Notes: a model not told the origin generated them from the sequence alone. Shown: positions 10,104-24,055, counted from the first letter of the stretch. The stretch: 64,000 nucleotides of DNA from Phocoena phocoena (GCF_963924675.1 NC_089221.1:136132263-136196262), one strand, 5' to 3'. Translations and numbers: made by a program.

Positions 10104-11851
10104 TTGGCCAAAAAGGGCGTATGCGTTTTTTCCTGAATATATTCAGGAAAAAACGCATACGCACTTTTTGGCCAACCAAGCAAGCCTGTAAAGGAACTCT
10201 GCACTACAATGAAATCTCACTACCACCCCGGGCAAAAGGGCCATCTGAAAAAAGTGTAAAATCCAGAAAGGTAAGACAGGATATGGAGAACAGGGAGCCT
10301 TGTTATGCTGATTGGCAGGATGTAAATTGTGAACAGCCACCCTGGAGAAATGTATGGTGTTTCCTGAAACACGTAAGAAATAAAGCAACACAGCCTATGG
10401 CAATTGCACTTATGGTCCTATTGCTTAGGGAAATTAAAATCAAAAACAGAGAGCCACCCCAAAGTTTGGGACGGCTGTGTTCCCAAGAAGCTCGTCTACA
10501 TTACCAGGTAAATATCCCAGAAAGCAAAAAATGGATAAAGATGTTGTGGCACGTACTTGCAATGCAATATCACTCAGCAATGAAATCTGTGTCATCAGGC
10601 CCGTAGCGGCATAGTGAGTGGATGCAGGTACAGTGATTCTACGTGAACTACGTCACACAGAAAAAGAAACATCATAAGATATCACTAATACATGGAATGT
10701 AAACTTGACTACATATGAACTGAATTTCAAAACAGAACAGGGTCGCAAATTTAGAAACCCAACTAGTGCTTGCTTATGGGGAAAGGTGCGTTGGGGTGCT
10801 GCATAAAACCAGAGACTGAAATTAGCACAGATAACATTCCATAAGCCAAATATGTAATAGACAAGACCTACTCCTTGCTCAACGAAATGGACTCAACACC
10901 ACATATTCAACGCCTAGGAATATACCTGACTAGGAAGAATCTTAAAACCCATGGATTTATATGTCTCCGTAAGAGAATCAGGCGTGTGTACAGCGGCATA
11001 AACGCAGCAGTGAAAATCCGATAAATCCCATTATCAAAATAAATTTCAAAAACTAAACACAAAGACAGTGAAATAGAGAGCAATTCTTAAATAATTCACT
11101 CAGGGCATGTGATGCAACCGGGATTGACCACATCTACACCCAGAGCTGCTTGAGACATAAGGCTGGACACTTCAGGCTGATAGCATTCGAGAGTTTCGGT
11201 GAGCAAACGCAGACCCTTTGAAGTCATACTGCATGGTACCTATTCCATGGTTCACAACTCTCCAGGTTCAAGGGATTCTTCCTCCAGCTAAAACATGCAT
11301 GGGAAACCCACAGTATGGTCCACCGTGTGATTGGGAAACGATTTAAAATGCATCTCAGTTTTCGTATCCTGTTCCTCGGGTTCACCATTCCAGATGTTTT
11401 ATTAACATTATCCCCGCTTGGAGAGTCAGTGCCTTTAACCTCCTCTTTGGCACAGCTTGCTATTTCTGTGTAAGATGAACAGGAATAGGGAGAACCAATG
11501 AGAGACTAGCTGGAGGTGTCTACACGGGCAAATGTAACGCTCATTTCCCACCAGGAAGAGGAATTCACCAAAGGCTCAGCGTGCCCTGCCGGAAACAGAT
11601 TAGGGCCTGAAGCAATCCTGCGGTTTTGTGCCCAGCTCACAAGAAAGAGAGTTGAAGAAAGGAGCTCAGGGGCACTGTAATTCACAAACCTGCAGAGTTA
11701 TAAATGACAGCTATCCTCCAAAAATATATTGAAGTAAGCCTGCGAAGGGGACTTGAAAGCGGGGCAGAATTTCAGGAAAATGATTGCAGGGGGTAGACTG
11801 GAATTGCCCTGAAAGCATAGGAAAAGAGGCAGAACGTCGACAATGATGCAC
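10104..11851 (+). repeat. Satellite monomer 3 of array 1
   Basis: Length is 1748. The palindrome has one arm mismatch. The L1 half is of variant A, with caattgcacttatgg and ttgcttaggg at about 10400-10430, and tcccaag instead of tcacaag. Confidence 0.92.
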
Positions 11852-13596
11852 TTGGCCAAAAAGGGCGTATGCGTTTTTTCCTGAATATATTCAGGAAAAA
11901 ACGCATACGCACTTTTTGGCCCACCAAGCATGCCTGTAAAGGAAATCTGCACTACAATGAAGTCTCACTGCCCCCCGGGCAAATGGGCCATCTGAAAAAA
12001 GTGTAAAATCCAGAAAGGTAGGACAAGATATGGAGAACAGGGAGCCTTGTTATGCTGATTGGCAGGATGTAAATTGCCAGCAGCCACCCTGGAGAAGTGT
12101 ATGGTGTTTCCTGAAACACGTAAGAAACAAAGCAACACAGACTATGGCACTTCCACTTATGGTCCTATAGCTTACGGAAATTAAAATCAAAAACAGACAG
12201 CTACCCCAATATTTGGGACGGCTGTGTTCCCAAGAAGCTCGTCTACAGTATCAGGTAAATATCCCAGAAAACAAAAAATAGATAAAGAAGTTGTGGCACG
12301 TACGTACAATGCAATATCACTCAGCAATGAAATCTGTGTCATCAGGCCCGTAGCGGCATAGTGAGTGGATGCAGGTACGGTGATTCTACGTGAACTACGT
12401 CACACAGAAAAAGAAACATCATAAGATATCACTAATACACGGAATGTAAACTTGACTACACATGAACTGAATTACAAAACAGAACAGGGTCTCAAATTTA
12501 GAAAACCAACTACTGCTTGCTTATGGGGAAAGGTGCCTTGGGGTGCTGCATAAAACCAGAGACTGAAATTAGCACAGATAACTTTCCATAAGCCAAATAT
12601 GTATTAGACAAGACCTACTCCTTGCTCAACGAAATGGACCCAACACCACATATTCAACGCCTAGGAATATACCTGACAAGGAAGAATCTTAAAACCCATG
12701 GATATATATGTCTCCGTAAGAGAATCAAGCATGTGTACAGCGGCCGAAACGCAGCAGTGAAAATCAGATAAATCCCATTATCAAAATAAATTTCAAAAAC
12801 AAAACACAAAGACAGTGAAATAGAGAGCAATTCTTAAATAATTCACTCAGGGCATGTGATGCAACCGGGATTGACCACATCTACACCCAGAGCTGGTTGA
12901 GACATAAGGCTGGACACTTCAGGCTGATAGCATTGGTGAGTTTCGGTGAGCAAATGCAGACCCTTTGAAGTCATACTGCATGGTACCCATTCCATGGGTC
13001 CCAACTCTCCAGGTTCAAGGGATTCTTCCTCCAGCTAAAACATGCATGGGGAACGCAGAGTATCGTCCACCGTGTGATAGGGAAACGATTTAAAGTGCAT
13101 CTCAGATTTCATATCCTGTTCCTCGGGTTCACCATTCCAGATGCTTTACTAACACTCTCCCCGCTTGGAGAGTCAGTGCCTTTAACCTCCTCTTTGGCAC
13201 AGCTTGCAATTTCTGTGCAAGATGAACAGGAATAGGGAGAACCAATGAGACTAGCTGTAGGTGTCTGCACGGGCAAATGTAACGCTCATTTCCCACCAGG
13301 AAGAGGAATTAACCAAAGGCTCAGCATGCCCTCCTGGAAACAGATTAGGGCCTGAAGCAATCCTGCGGTTTTGTGCCCAGCTCACAAGAAAGCAAGTTGA
13401 AGAAAGGAGCTCAGGGGCACTGTAATTCACAAACCTGCAGAGTTATAAATGACAGCTATCTTCCAAAAGTATATTGAAGTAAGCCTGCGAAGGGGACTTG
13501 AAAGCGGGGCAGAATTTCAGGAAAACGATTGCAGGGGTTAGACTGGAATTGCCCTGAAAGCATAGGAAAAGAGGCACAACGTCGACAATGACGCAC
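11852..13596 (+). repeat. Satellite monomer 4 of array 1
   Basis: Length is 1745. It is mostly variant B but has the tcccaag phrase of variant A, so it is a mixed copy. Confidence 0.92.
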
Positions 13597-15332
13597 ATGG
13601 CCAAAAAGTGCGTATGCGTTTTTTCCTGAATATATTCAGGAAAAAACGCATACGCCCTTTTTGGCCAAACAAGCAAGCCTGTAACGGAAATCTGCACTAC
13701 AATGAAATCTCACTGCCCCCCGGGCAAAATGGCCATCTGAAAAAAGTCTAAAATCCAGAAAGGTAGGACAGGATATGGAGAACAGGGAGCCTTGTTATGC
13801 TGATTGGCAGGATGTAAATTGCCAGCAGCCACCCTGGGAAATGTATGGTGTTTCCTGAAACACGTAAGAAACAAAGCAACACAGCCTATGGCACTTCCAC
13901 ATATGGTCCTATAGCTTAGGGAAATTAAAATCAAAAACAGACAGCAACCCCAATGTTTGGGATGGCTGTGTTCACAAGAAACTCGTGTACAGTATCAGGT
14001 ACATATCCCAGAAAGCAAAAAATGGATAAAGAAGTTGTGGCACGTACGTACAATGCAATATCACAAAGCAATGAAATCTGTGTCATCAGGCCCGTAGCGG
14101 CATAGTGAGTGGATGCAGGTACGGTGATTCTACGTGAACTACGTCACACAGAAAAAGAAACATCATAAGATGTCACTAATACACGGAATGTAAACTTGAC
14201 TACACATGAACTGAATTACAAAACAGAACAAATTTAGAAAACCAACTAGTGCTTGCTTATGGGGAAAGGTGCGTTGGGGTGCTGCATAAAACCAGAAACT
14301 GAAATTAGCACAGATAACTTTCCATAAGCCAAATATGTAATAGACAAGACCTACTCCTTGCTCAACGAAATGGACCCAACACCACATAATCAACGCCTCG
14401 GAATATACCTGACTAGGAAGAATCTTAAAACCTATGGATATATATATATCCGTAAGAGAATCAAGCGTGTGTAAAGCGGCCAAAACCCAGCAGTGAAAAT
14501 CCAATAAATCCCATTATCAAAATAAATTTCGAAAACAAAACACAAAGAGTGAAATAGAGAGCAATTCTTAAATAATTCACTCAGGGCATGTGATGCAACC
14601 GGGATTGACCACATCTACACCCAGAGCTCGTTGAGACATAAGGCTGGACACTTCAGGCTGATAGCATTGGTGAGTTTCGGAGATCAAATGCAGACCCTTT
14701 GAAGTCATACTGCATGGTACCCATTCCATGGGTCCCAACTCTCCAGGTTCAAGGGTTTCTTCCTCCAGCTAAAACATGCATCGGAAACCCAGAGTATCGT
14801 CCACTGTGTGATTGGGAAACGATTTAAAATGCATCTCAGTTTTCATATCCTGGTCCTCGGGTTCACCATTCCAGATGCTTTACTAACACTCTCCCCGCTT
14901 GGAGAGTCAGTGCCTTTAACCTCCTCTTTGACACAGCTTGCAATTTCTGTGCAAGATGAACAGGAATAGGGAGTACCTATGAGAGACTAGCTGTAGGTGT
15001 CTGCACGGGCAAATGTAACGCTCATTTCCCACCAGGAAGAGGAATTAACCAAAGGCTCAGCGTGCCCTGCCGGAAACAGATTAGTGCCTGAAGCAATCAG
15101 GCGGTTTTGTGCCCAGCTCACAAGAAAGCGAGTTGAGGAAAGGAGCTCAGGGGCACTGTAATTCACAAACCTGGAGAGTTATAAATGACAACTATCCTCC
15201 AAAAATATATTGAAGTAAGCCTGCGAAGGGGATTTGAAAGCGGGGCAGAATTTCAGGAAAACGATTGCAGGGAGTAGACTGGAATTGCACTGAAAGCGTA
15301 GGTAAAGAGGCACAACGTCGACAATGATGCAC
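13597..15332 (+). repeat. Satellite monomer 5 of array 1
   Basis: Length is 1736. It is a variant B-like copy. A deletion of about 8 bases near 14228 removes the gggtctca phrase present in its neighbours. Confidence 0.92.
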
Positions 15333-17079
15333 TTGGCCAAAAAGGGCGTATGCGTTTTTTCCTGAATATATTCAGGAAAGAACGCATACGCGCTTTTTGG
15401 CCAACCAAGCAAGCCTGTAAAGGAAATCTGCACTACAATGAAATCTCACTGCCCCCCAGGGCAAAATTGCCATCTGAAAAAAGTGTAAACTCCAGAAAGG
15501 TAGGACAGGATATGGAGAACAGGGAGCCTTGATATGCTGATTGGCAGGATGTAAATTGTGAACAGCCACACTGGAGAAGTGTATGGTGTTTCCTGAAACA
15601 CGTAAGAAACAAAGCAACACAGCCTATGGCACTTCCACTTATGGTCCTATAGCTTACGGAAATTAAAATCAAAAACAGACAGCCACCCCAATATTTGGGA
15701 CAGCTGTGTTCACAAGAAGCTCGTCTACAGTATCAGGTAAATATCCCAGAAAGCAAAAAATGGATAAAGAAGTTGTGGCACGTACGTACAATGCAATATC
15801 ACTCAGCAATGAAATTTGTGTCATCAGGCCCGTAGCGGCATAGTGAGTGGATGCAGGTACGGTGATTCTACGTGAACTACGTCGCACAGAAAAGAAACAT
15901 GATAAGATATCACTAATACACGGAATGTAAACTTGACTACACATGAACTGAATTACAAAACAAAACAGGGTCTCAAATTTAGAAAACCAACTAGTGATTG
16001 CTTATGGGGAAAGGTGCGTTGGGGTGCTGTATAAAACCAGAGACTGAAATTAGCACAGATAACTTTCCATAAGCCAAATATGTAATAGACAAGACCTACT
16101 CCTTGCTCAACGAAATGGACCCAACACCACATATTCAACGCCTAGGAATATACCTGACTAGGAAGAATCTTAAAACCCATGGATATATATGTCTCCGTAA
16201 TTGAATCAAGCATGTGTACAGCGGCCAAAACGCAGCAGTGAAAATCCGATAAATTCCATTATCAAAATAAATTTCAAAAACAAAACACAAAGACAGTGAA
16301 ATACAGAGCAATTCTTAAATAATTCACTCAGGGCATGTGATGCAACCGGGATTGACCACATCTACACCCAGAGCTGGTTGAGACATAAGGCTGGACACTT
16401 CAGGCTGATAGAATTGGTGAGTTTCAGTGAGCAAATGCAGACCCTTTGAAGTCATACTGCATGGTACCTATTCCATGGGTCTCAACTCTCCAGGTGCAAG
16501 GGATTCTACCTCCAGCTAAAACATGCATGGGCAACCCACAGTATGGTCCACCGTGTGATTGGGAAACGATTTAAAATGCATCTCAGTTTTCGTATCCTGG
16601 TCCTCGGGTTCACCATTCCAGATGCTTTACTAACACTCTCCCCGCTTGGAGAGTCAGTGCCTTTAACCTCCTGTTTGGCACAGCTTGCAATTTCTGTGCA
16701 AGATGAACAGGAATAGGGAGAACCAATGAGAGACTAGCTATAGGTGTCTGCACGGGCAAATGTAACGCTCATTTCCCACCAGGAAGAGGAATTAACCAAA
16801 GGCACAGCATGCCCTGCCGGAAACAGATTAGGGCCTGAAGCAATCCTGCGGTTTTGTGCCCAGCTCACAAGAAAGAGAGTTGAAGAAAGGAGCTCAGGGG
16901 CACTGTAATTCACAAACCTGCAGAGTTATAAATGACAGCTATCCTCCAAAAATATATTGAAGTAAGCCTGCGAAGGAGACTTGAAAGCGGGGCAGAATTT
17001 CAGGAAAACGATTGCAGGGGGTAGACTGGAATTGCCCTGAAAGCATAGGAAAAGAGGCACAACGTCGACAATGATGCAC
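15333..17079 (+). repeat. Satellite monomer 6 of array 1
   Basis: Length is 1747. It is variant B, with a gtgaacagcc phrase near 15555 otherwise typical of variant A copies. Confidence 0.92.
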
Positions 17080-18828
17080 TTGGCCAAAAAGAGCGTATGC
17101 GTTTTTTCCTGAATATATTCAGGAAAAAACGCATACGCCCTTTTTGGCCAACCAAGCAAGCCTGTAAAGGAAATCTGCACTACAATGAAGTCTCACTGCC
17201 CCCCCCACAGGCAAAAGGGCCGTTTAAAAAAGTGTAAAATCCAGAAAGGTAGGACACGATATAGAGAAGAGGGAGCCTTATTATGCTGATTGGCAGGATG
17301 TAAATTGCCAGCAGCCACCCTGGAGTAGTGTATGGTGTTTCCTGAAACACGTAAGAAACAAAGCAACACAGCCTATGGCACTTCCACGTATGGTCCTATA
17401 GCTTACAGAAATTAAAATCAAAAACAGAGATCCACCCCAAAGTTTGGGAAGGCTGTGTTCCCAAGGAGCTCGTCTACAGTGCAGGTAAATATCCCAGAAA
17501 GCAAAAAATGGATAAAGTAGTTGTGGCAAGTACGTGCAATGCAATATCACTCAGCAATGAAATCTGTGTCATCAGGCCCGTAGCGGCATAGTGAGTGGAT
17601 GCAGGTACGGTGATTCTACGTGAACTACTTCACACAGAAAAAGAAACATCATAAGATATCACTAATACAAGGAATGTAAACTTGACTACACATGAACTGA
17701 ATTACAAAACAGAACAGGGTCTGAAATTTAGAAAACCAACTAGTGCTTGCTTATGGGGAAAGGTGCCTTGGGGTGCTGCATAAAACCAGAGACTGAAATT
17801 AGCACAGATAACTTTCCATAAGCCAAATATTTAATAGACAAGACCTACTCCTTGCTCAACGAAATGGACCCAACACCACATATTCATCGCCTAGGAATAT
17901 ACCTGACTAGGAAGAATCTTAAAACCCATGGATATATATGTCTCCGTAAGAGAATCAAGCATGTGTACAGCGGCCGAAACGCAGCAGTGAATATCGGATA
18001 AATCCCATTATCAAAATAAATTTCGAAAACAAAACACAAAGACAGTGAAATAGAGAGCAATTCTTAAATAATTCACTCAGAGAATGTGATGCAAGCGGGA
18101 TTGACTACATCTACACCCAGAGCTGGTTGAGACATAAGGCTGGACACTTCAGGCTGATAGCATTGGTGAGTTTCGGTGAGCAAATGCAGACCCTTTGAAG
18201 TCATACTGCAATGTACCCATTCCATGGGTCCCAACTCTCCAGGTTCAAGGGATTCTTCCTCCAGCTAAAACATGCATGGGAATCCCAGAGTATCGTCCAC
18301 CGTGTGATTCGCAAACGATTTAAAATGCATCTCAGTTTTTATATCCTGGTCCTCGGGTTCACCATTCCAGATGCTTTACTAACACTCTCCCCGCTTGGAG
18401 AGTCAGAGCCTTTAACCTCCACTTTGGCACAGCTTGCAATTTCTGTGCAAGATGAACAGGAATAGGGAGAACCAATGAGAGACTAGCTGTAGGTGTCTGC
18501 ACGGGCAAATGTAACGCTCATTTCCCACAAGGAAGAGGAATTAACCAAAGGCTCAGCGTGCCCTGACAGAAACAGATTAGTGCCTGAAGCAATACTGCGG
18601 TTTTGTGCCCAGCTCACAAGAAAGCGAGTTGAAGAAAGGAGCTCAGGGGCACTGTAATTCACAAACCTGCAGAGTTATAAATGACAGCTATCCTCCAAAA
18701 ATATATTGAAGTAAGCCTGCGAGGGGGACTTGAAAGCGGGGCAGAATTTCAGGAAAACGACTGCAGGGGGTAGACTGGAATTGCCCTGAAAGCATAGGAA
18801 AAGAGGCACAACGTCGAAAATGATGCAC
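17080..18828 (+). repeat. Satellite monomer 7 of array 1
   Basis: Length is 1749. It mixes variant A and B positions and has a longer C run near 17199-17208. Confidence 0.92.
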
Positions 18829-20573
18829 TTGGCCAAAAAGGGCGTATGCGTTTTTTCCGGAATATATTCAGGAAAAAACGCATACGCCCTTTTTGGCCAA
18901 CCAAGCAAGCCTGTAAAGGAAATCTACACTACAATGAAATCTCACTGCCCCCCCGGGCAAAAGGGCCATCTGAAAAAAGTGTAAAATCCAGAAAAGTAGG
19001 ACAGGATATGTAGAACAGGGAGCCTTGTTATGCCGATTGGCAGGATGTAAATTTTGAACAGCGACCCTGGAGAAATGTATGGTGTTTCCTGAAACACGTA
19101 AGAAATAAAGCAACACAGCCTATGGCAATTGCACTTATGGTCCTATTGCTTAGGGAAATTAAAATCAAAAACAGAGAGCCACCCCAAAGTTTCGGACGGC
19201 TGTGTTCCCAAGAAGCTCGTCTACATTACCAGGTAAATATCCCAGAAAGCAAAAAATGGATAAAGAAGTTGTGGCACGTACTGCAACGCAATATCACTCA
19301 GCAATGAAATCTGTGTCATCAGGCCCGTAGCGGCATAGTGAGTGGATGCAGGTAAGGTGATTCTACGTGAACTACGTCACACAGAAAAAGAAACATCATA
19401 AGATATCACTAATACACGGAATGTAAACTTGACTACACATGTACTGAATTACAAAACAGAACAGGGTCGCAAATTTAGAAAACCAACTTGTGATTGCTTA
19501 TGGGGAAAGGTGCCTTGGGGTGCTGCATAAAACCAGAAACTGAAATTAGCACAGATAACATTCCATAACCACATATGTAATAGAAAAGACCTACTCCTTG
19601 CACAACGAAATGGACTCAACACCACATATTCAACGCCTAGGAATATATCTGACTAGGAATAATCTTAAAACCCATGGATTTATATGTCTCCGTAGAGAAT
19701 CAAGCGTGTGTACAGCGGCAGAAACGCAGCAGTGAAAATCCGATAAATCCCATTATCAAAATAAATATCAAAAACAAAACACAAAGAAAGTGAAATAGAG
19801 AGCAATTCTTAAATAATTCACTCAGGGCATGTGATGCAACCGGGATTGACCACATCTACACCCAGAGCTGGTTGAGACATAAGGCTGGACACCTCAGGCT
19901 GATAACATTGGTGAGTTTCGGTGAGCAAATGCAGACCCTTTGAAGTCATACTGCATGGTACCCATTCCATGGGTCCCAACTCTCCAGGTTCAAGGGATTC
20001 TTCCTCCAGCTAAAACATGCATGGGAGACCCAGAGTATCGTTCACCGTGTGATTCGGAAATGATTTAAAATGCATCTAAGTTTTCGTATCCTGGTCCTCG
20101 GGTTCACCATTCCAGATGCTTTACTAACACTCTCCCCGCTTGGAGAGTCAGTGCCTTTAACCTCCTCTTTGGCACAGCTTGCAATTTCTGTGCAAGATGA
20201 GCAGGAATAGGGAGAACCAATGAGAGACTAGCTGTAGGTGTCTGCACGGGCAAATGTAACGCTCATTGCCCATCAGGAAGAGGAATTAAACAAAGGCTCA
20301 GTGTGCCCTGCTGGAAACAGATTAGGGCCTGAAGCAATCCTGCGGTTTTGTGCCCAGCTCACAAGAAAGCAAGTTGAAGAAAAGAACTCAGGGGCACTGT
20401 AATTCACAAACCTGCAGAGTTATAAATGACAGCTATCCTCCAAAAATATTTAGAAGTAACCCTGCGAAGGGGACTTGAAAGCGGGGCAGAATTTCAGTAA
20501 AACGATTGCAGGGTTTAGACTGGAATTGCCCTGAAAGCATAGGAAAAGAGGCAGAACCTCGACAATGATGCAC
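18829..20573 (+). repeat. Satellite monomer 8 of array 1
   Basis: Length is 1745. It is variant A. The palindrome core reads ccggaata instead of cctgaata, a change shared only with the next monomer. Confidence 0.92.
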
Positions 20574-22318
20574 TTGGCCAAAAAGGGCATATGTGTTTTT
20601 TCCGGAATATATTCAGGAAAAAACGCTTACGCCCTGTTTGGCGAACCAAGCAAGCCTGTAAAGGAAATCTGCACTACAATGAAATCTCACTGCACCCCTG
20701 GGCAAAAGGGCCATCTGAAAAAAGTGTAAAATCCAGAAAGGTAGGACAGGAAATGGGGAACAGGGAGCCTTGATATGCTGATTGGCAGGATGTAAATTGT
20801 GAACAGCCACCCTGGAGAAGTGTATGGTGTTTCCTGAAACACGTAAGAAACAAAGCAATACAGCCTATGGCAATTGCACTTATGGTCCTATTGCTTAGGG
20901 AAATTAAAGTCAAAAACAGAGAGCCACCCCAAAGTTTGGGACGGCTGTGTTCCCAAGAAGCTCGTCTACAGTACCAGGTAAATATCCCAGAGAGCAAAAA
21001 ATGGATAAAGAAGTTGTGGCACGTACGTGCAATGCAATATCACTCAGCAATGAAATCTGTGTCATCAGGCCCGTAGCGGCATAGTGAGTGGTTGCAGGTA
21101 CGGAGATTCTACGTGAACTACGTCACACAGAAAAAGAATCACAAGATATCACTAATACACGGAATGTAAACTTGACTACACATGAACTGAATTACAAAGC
21201 AGAACAGGGTCGCAAATTTTGAAAACCAACTAGTGCTTGCTTATGGGGAAAGGTGCCTTGGGGTGCTGCATAAAACCAGAGACTGAAATTAGCACAGATA
21301 ACTTTCCATAAGCCAAATATGTAATAGACAAGACCTACTCCTTGCTCAACGAAATGGACCCAACACCACATATTCAACGCCTAGGAATATACCTGACTAG
21401 GAAGAATCTTAAAACCCATGGATATATATGTCTCCGTAAGGGAATCAAGCGTGTGTACATCGGGCGAAAAGCAGCAGTGAAAATCTGATAAATCCCATTA
21501 TCCAAATAAATTTCGAAAACAAAACACAAAGACAGTGAAATAGAGAGCAATTCTTAAATAATTCACTCAGGGCATGTGATGCAACCGGGATTGACCACAT
21601 CTACACCCAGAGCTGGTTGAGACATAAGGCTGGACACTTCAGGCTGATAGCATTGGTGAGTTTCGGTGAGCAAATGCAGACCCTTTGAAGTCACACTGCA
21701 TGGTACCCATTCCCTGGGTCCCAACTCTCCAGGTTCAAGGGATTCTTCCTCCAGCTAAAACATGCATGGGAAACCCAGAGTATCGTCCACCGTGTGATTG
21801 GGATACGATTTAAAATGCATCTCAGTTTTCGTATCCTGGTCCTCGAGTTCACCATTCCAGATGCTTTAATAACACTCTCCCCGCTTGGAGAGTCAGTGCC
21901 TTAAACCTCCTCTTTGGCACAGCTTGCAATTTCTGTGCAAGATGAACAGGAATAGGGAGAACCAATGAGAGACTAGCTGTAGGTGTCTGCACGGGCAAAT
22001 GTAACGCTCATTTCCCACCAAGAAGAGGAATTAACCAAAGGCTCAGCGTGCCCTGCCGGAAACAGATTAGTGCCTGAAGCAATCCTGCGGTTTTGTGCCC
22101 AGCTCACAAGAAAGCGAGTTGAAGAAAGGAGCTCAGGGGCACTGTAATTCACAAACCTGCAGAGTTATAAATGACAGCTATCTTCCAAAAGTATATTGAA
22201 GTAAGCCTGCGAAGGGGACATGAAAGCGCGGCAGAATTTCAGGAAAACGATTGCAGGGGGTAGACTGGAATTGCCCTGAAAGCATAGGAAAAGAGGCAGG
22301 ACGTCGACAATGATGCAC
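20574..22318 (+). repeat. Satellite monomer 9 of array 1
   Basis: Length is 1745. It is variant A and has the same ccggaata core as monomer 8, which suggests a recent neighbour-to-neighbour duplication. The palindrome arms have further mismatches. Confidence 0.92.
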
Positions 22319-22390
22319 TTGGCCAAAAAGGGCGTATGCGTTTTTTCCTGAATATATTCAGGAAAAAACGCATACGCCCTTTTTGGCCAA
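22319..22390. other. Perfect 72 bp palindrome (2 x 36 bp, no spacer)
   Basis: The left arm 22319-22354 begins ttggccaaaaaggg and ends at tgaata. The right arm 22355-22390 is its exact reverse complement. The two arms meet with no spacer, so the sequence could form a cruciform. It marks the join between the unrecognised half and the L1-derived half of each monomer. Confidence 0.95.
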
Positions 22391-24055
22391 CCAAGCAAGC
22401 CTGTAAAGGAAATCTGCACTACAATGAAGTCTCACTGCCCCCCGGGCAAAAGGGCCATCTGAAAAAAGTGTAAAATCCAGAAAGTAAGGACAGGATATGG
22501 AGAACAGGGAGCCTTGTTATGCTGATTGGCAGGATGTAAATTGCCAGCAGCCACCCTGGAGAAATGTATGGTGTTTCCTGAAACACGTAAGAAACAAAGC
22601 AACACAGCCTATGGCACTTCCACTTATGGTCCTATAGCTTACGGAAATTAAAATCAAAAACAGACAGCCACCCCAATATTTGGGACGGCTGTGTTCACAA
22701 GAAGCTCGTCTACAGTATCAGGTAAATATCCCAGAAAGCAAAAAATGGATAAAGAAGTTGTGGCACGTACGTACAATGCAATATCACTCAGCAATGAAAT
22801 CTGTGTCATCAGGCCTGTAGCGGCATTGTGAGTGGATGCAGGTACGGTGATTCTACGTGAACTACGTCACACAGAAAAAGAAACATCATAAGATATGACT
22901 AATACACGGAATGTAAACTTGACTACACATGAACTGAATTACAAAACAGAACAGGGTCTCAAATTTAGAAAACCAACTAGTGCTTGCTTATGGGGAATGG
23001 TGCCTTGGGGTGCTACATAAAACCAGAGAATGAAATTAGCACAGATAACTTTCCATAAGCTAAATATGTAATAGCCAAGACCTACTCCTTGCTCATCGAA
23101 ATGGACTCAACACCACATATTCAACGCCTAGGAATATACCTGACTAGGAGGAATCTTAAAACCCATGGATTTATATGTCTCCATAAGAGAATCAAGCGTG
23201 TGTACAGCGGCATAAACGCAGCAGTGAAAATCCGATAAATCCCATTATCAAAATAAATTTCGAAAACAAAGACAGTGAAATAGAGAGCAATTCTTAAATA
23301 ATTCACTCAGGGCATGTGATGCCGCCGGGATTGACCACATCTACACCCAGATCTTGTTGAGACATAAGGCTGGACACTTCAGGCTGATAGCATTGGTGAG
23401 ATTCGCTGAGAAAATGCAGACCCTTTGAAGTCATACTGCATGGTACCCATTCCATGGGTCCCAACTCTCCAGGTTCAACGGATTCTTCCTCCAGCTAAAA
23501 CATGCATGGGAAACCCAGAGTATGGACCACTGTGTGATTGGGAAACGATTTAAAATGCATCTCAGTTTTCGTATCCTGGTCCTCGGGTTCACCATTCCAG
23601 ATGCTTTACTAACACTCCCCGCTAGGAGAGTCAGTGCCTTTAACCTCCTCTTTTGCACAGCTTGCAATTTCTGTGCAAGGTGAACAGGAATAGGGAGAAC
23701 CAATGAGAGACTAGCTATAGGTGTCTGCACGGGCAAATGTAACGCTCATTTCCCACCAGGAAGAGGAAATAACCAAAGGCTCAGTGTGCCCTGCCGGAAA
23801 CAGATTAGTGCCTGAAGCTATCCTGCGGTTTTCTGCCCAGCTCACAAGAAAGCGAGTTGAAGAAAGGAGCTCAGGGGCACTGTAATTCACAAACCTGCAG
23901 AGTTATAAATGACAGCTATCCTCCAAAAATATATTGAAGTAAGCCTGCGAAGGGGACTTGAAAGCGGGGCAGAATTTCAGGAATACGACTGAAGGGTTAA
24001 ACTGGAATTGCACTTAAAGAATAGGAAAAGAGGCAGAACGTCGATAATGATGCAC
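22319..24055 (+). repeat. Satellite monomer 10 of array 1 (perfect palindrome)
   Basis: Length is 1737. The palindrome at 22319-22390 is perfect. The L1-derived half runs from about 22406 to 23262. It aligns to the window's L1 with an offset that stays at 31018-31024 over some 470 bases: actacaatg at 22418 matches 53442, and gataaag at 22748 matches 53771. The L1 half is variant B. Confidence 0.93.

Noticed and set aside
8358..24055. A fixed multi-monomer higher-order repeat in the satellite arrays
   Set aside because: The order of variants A and B is irregular in both arrays, and many copies are mixed.
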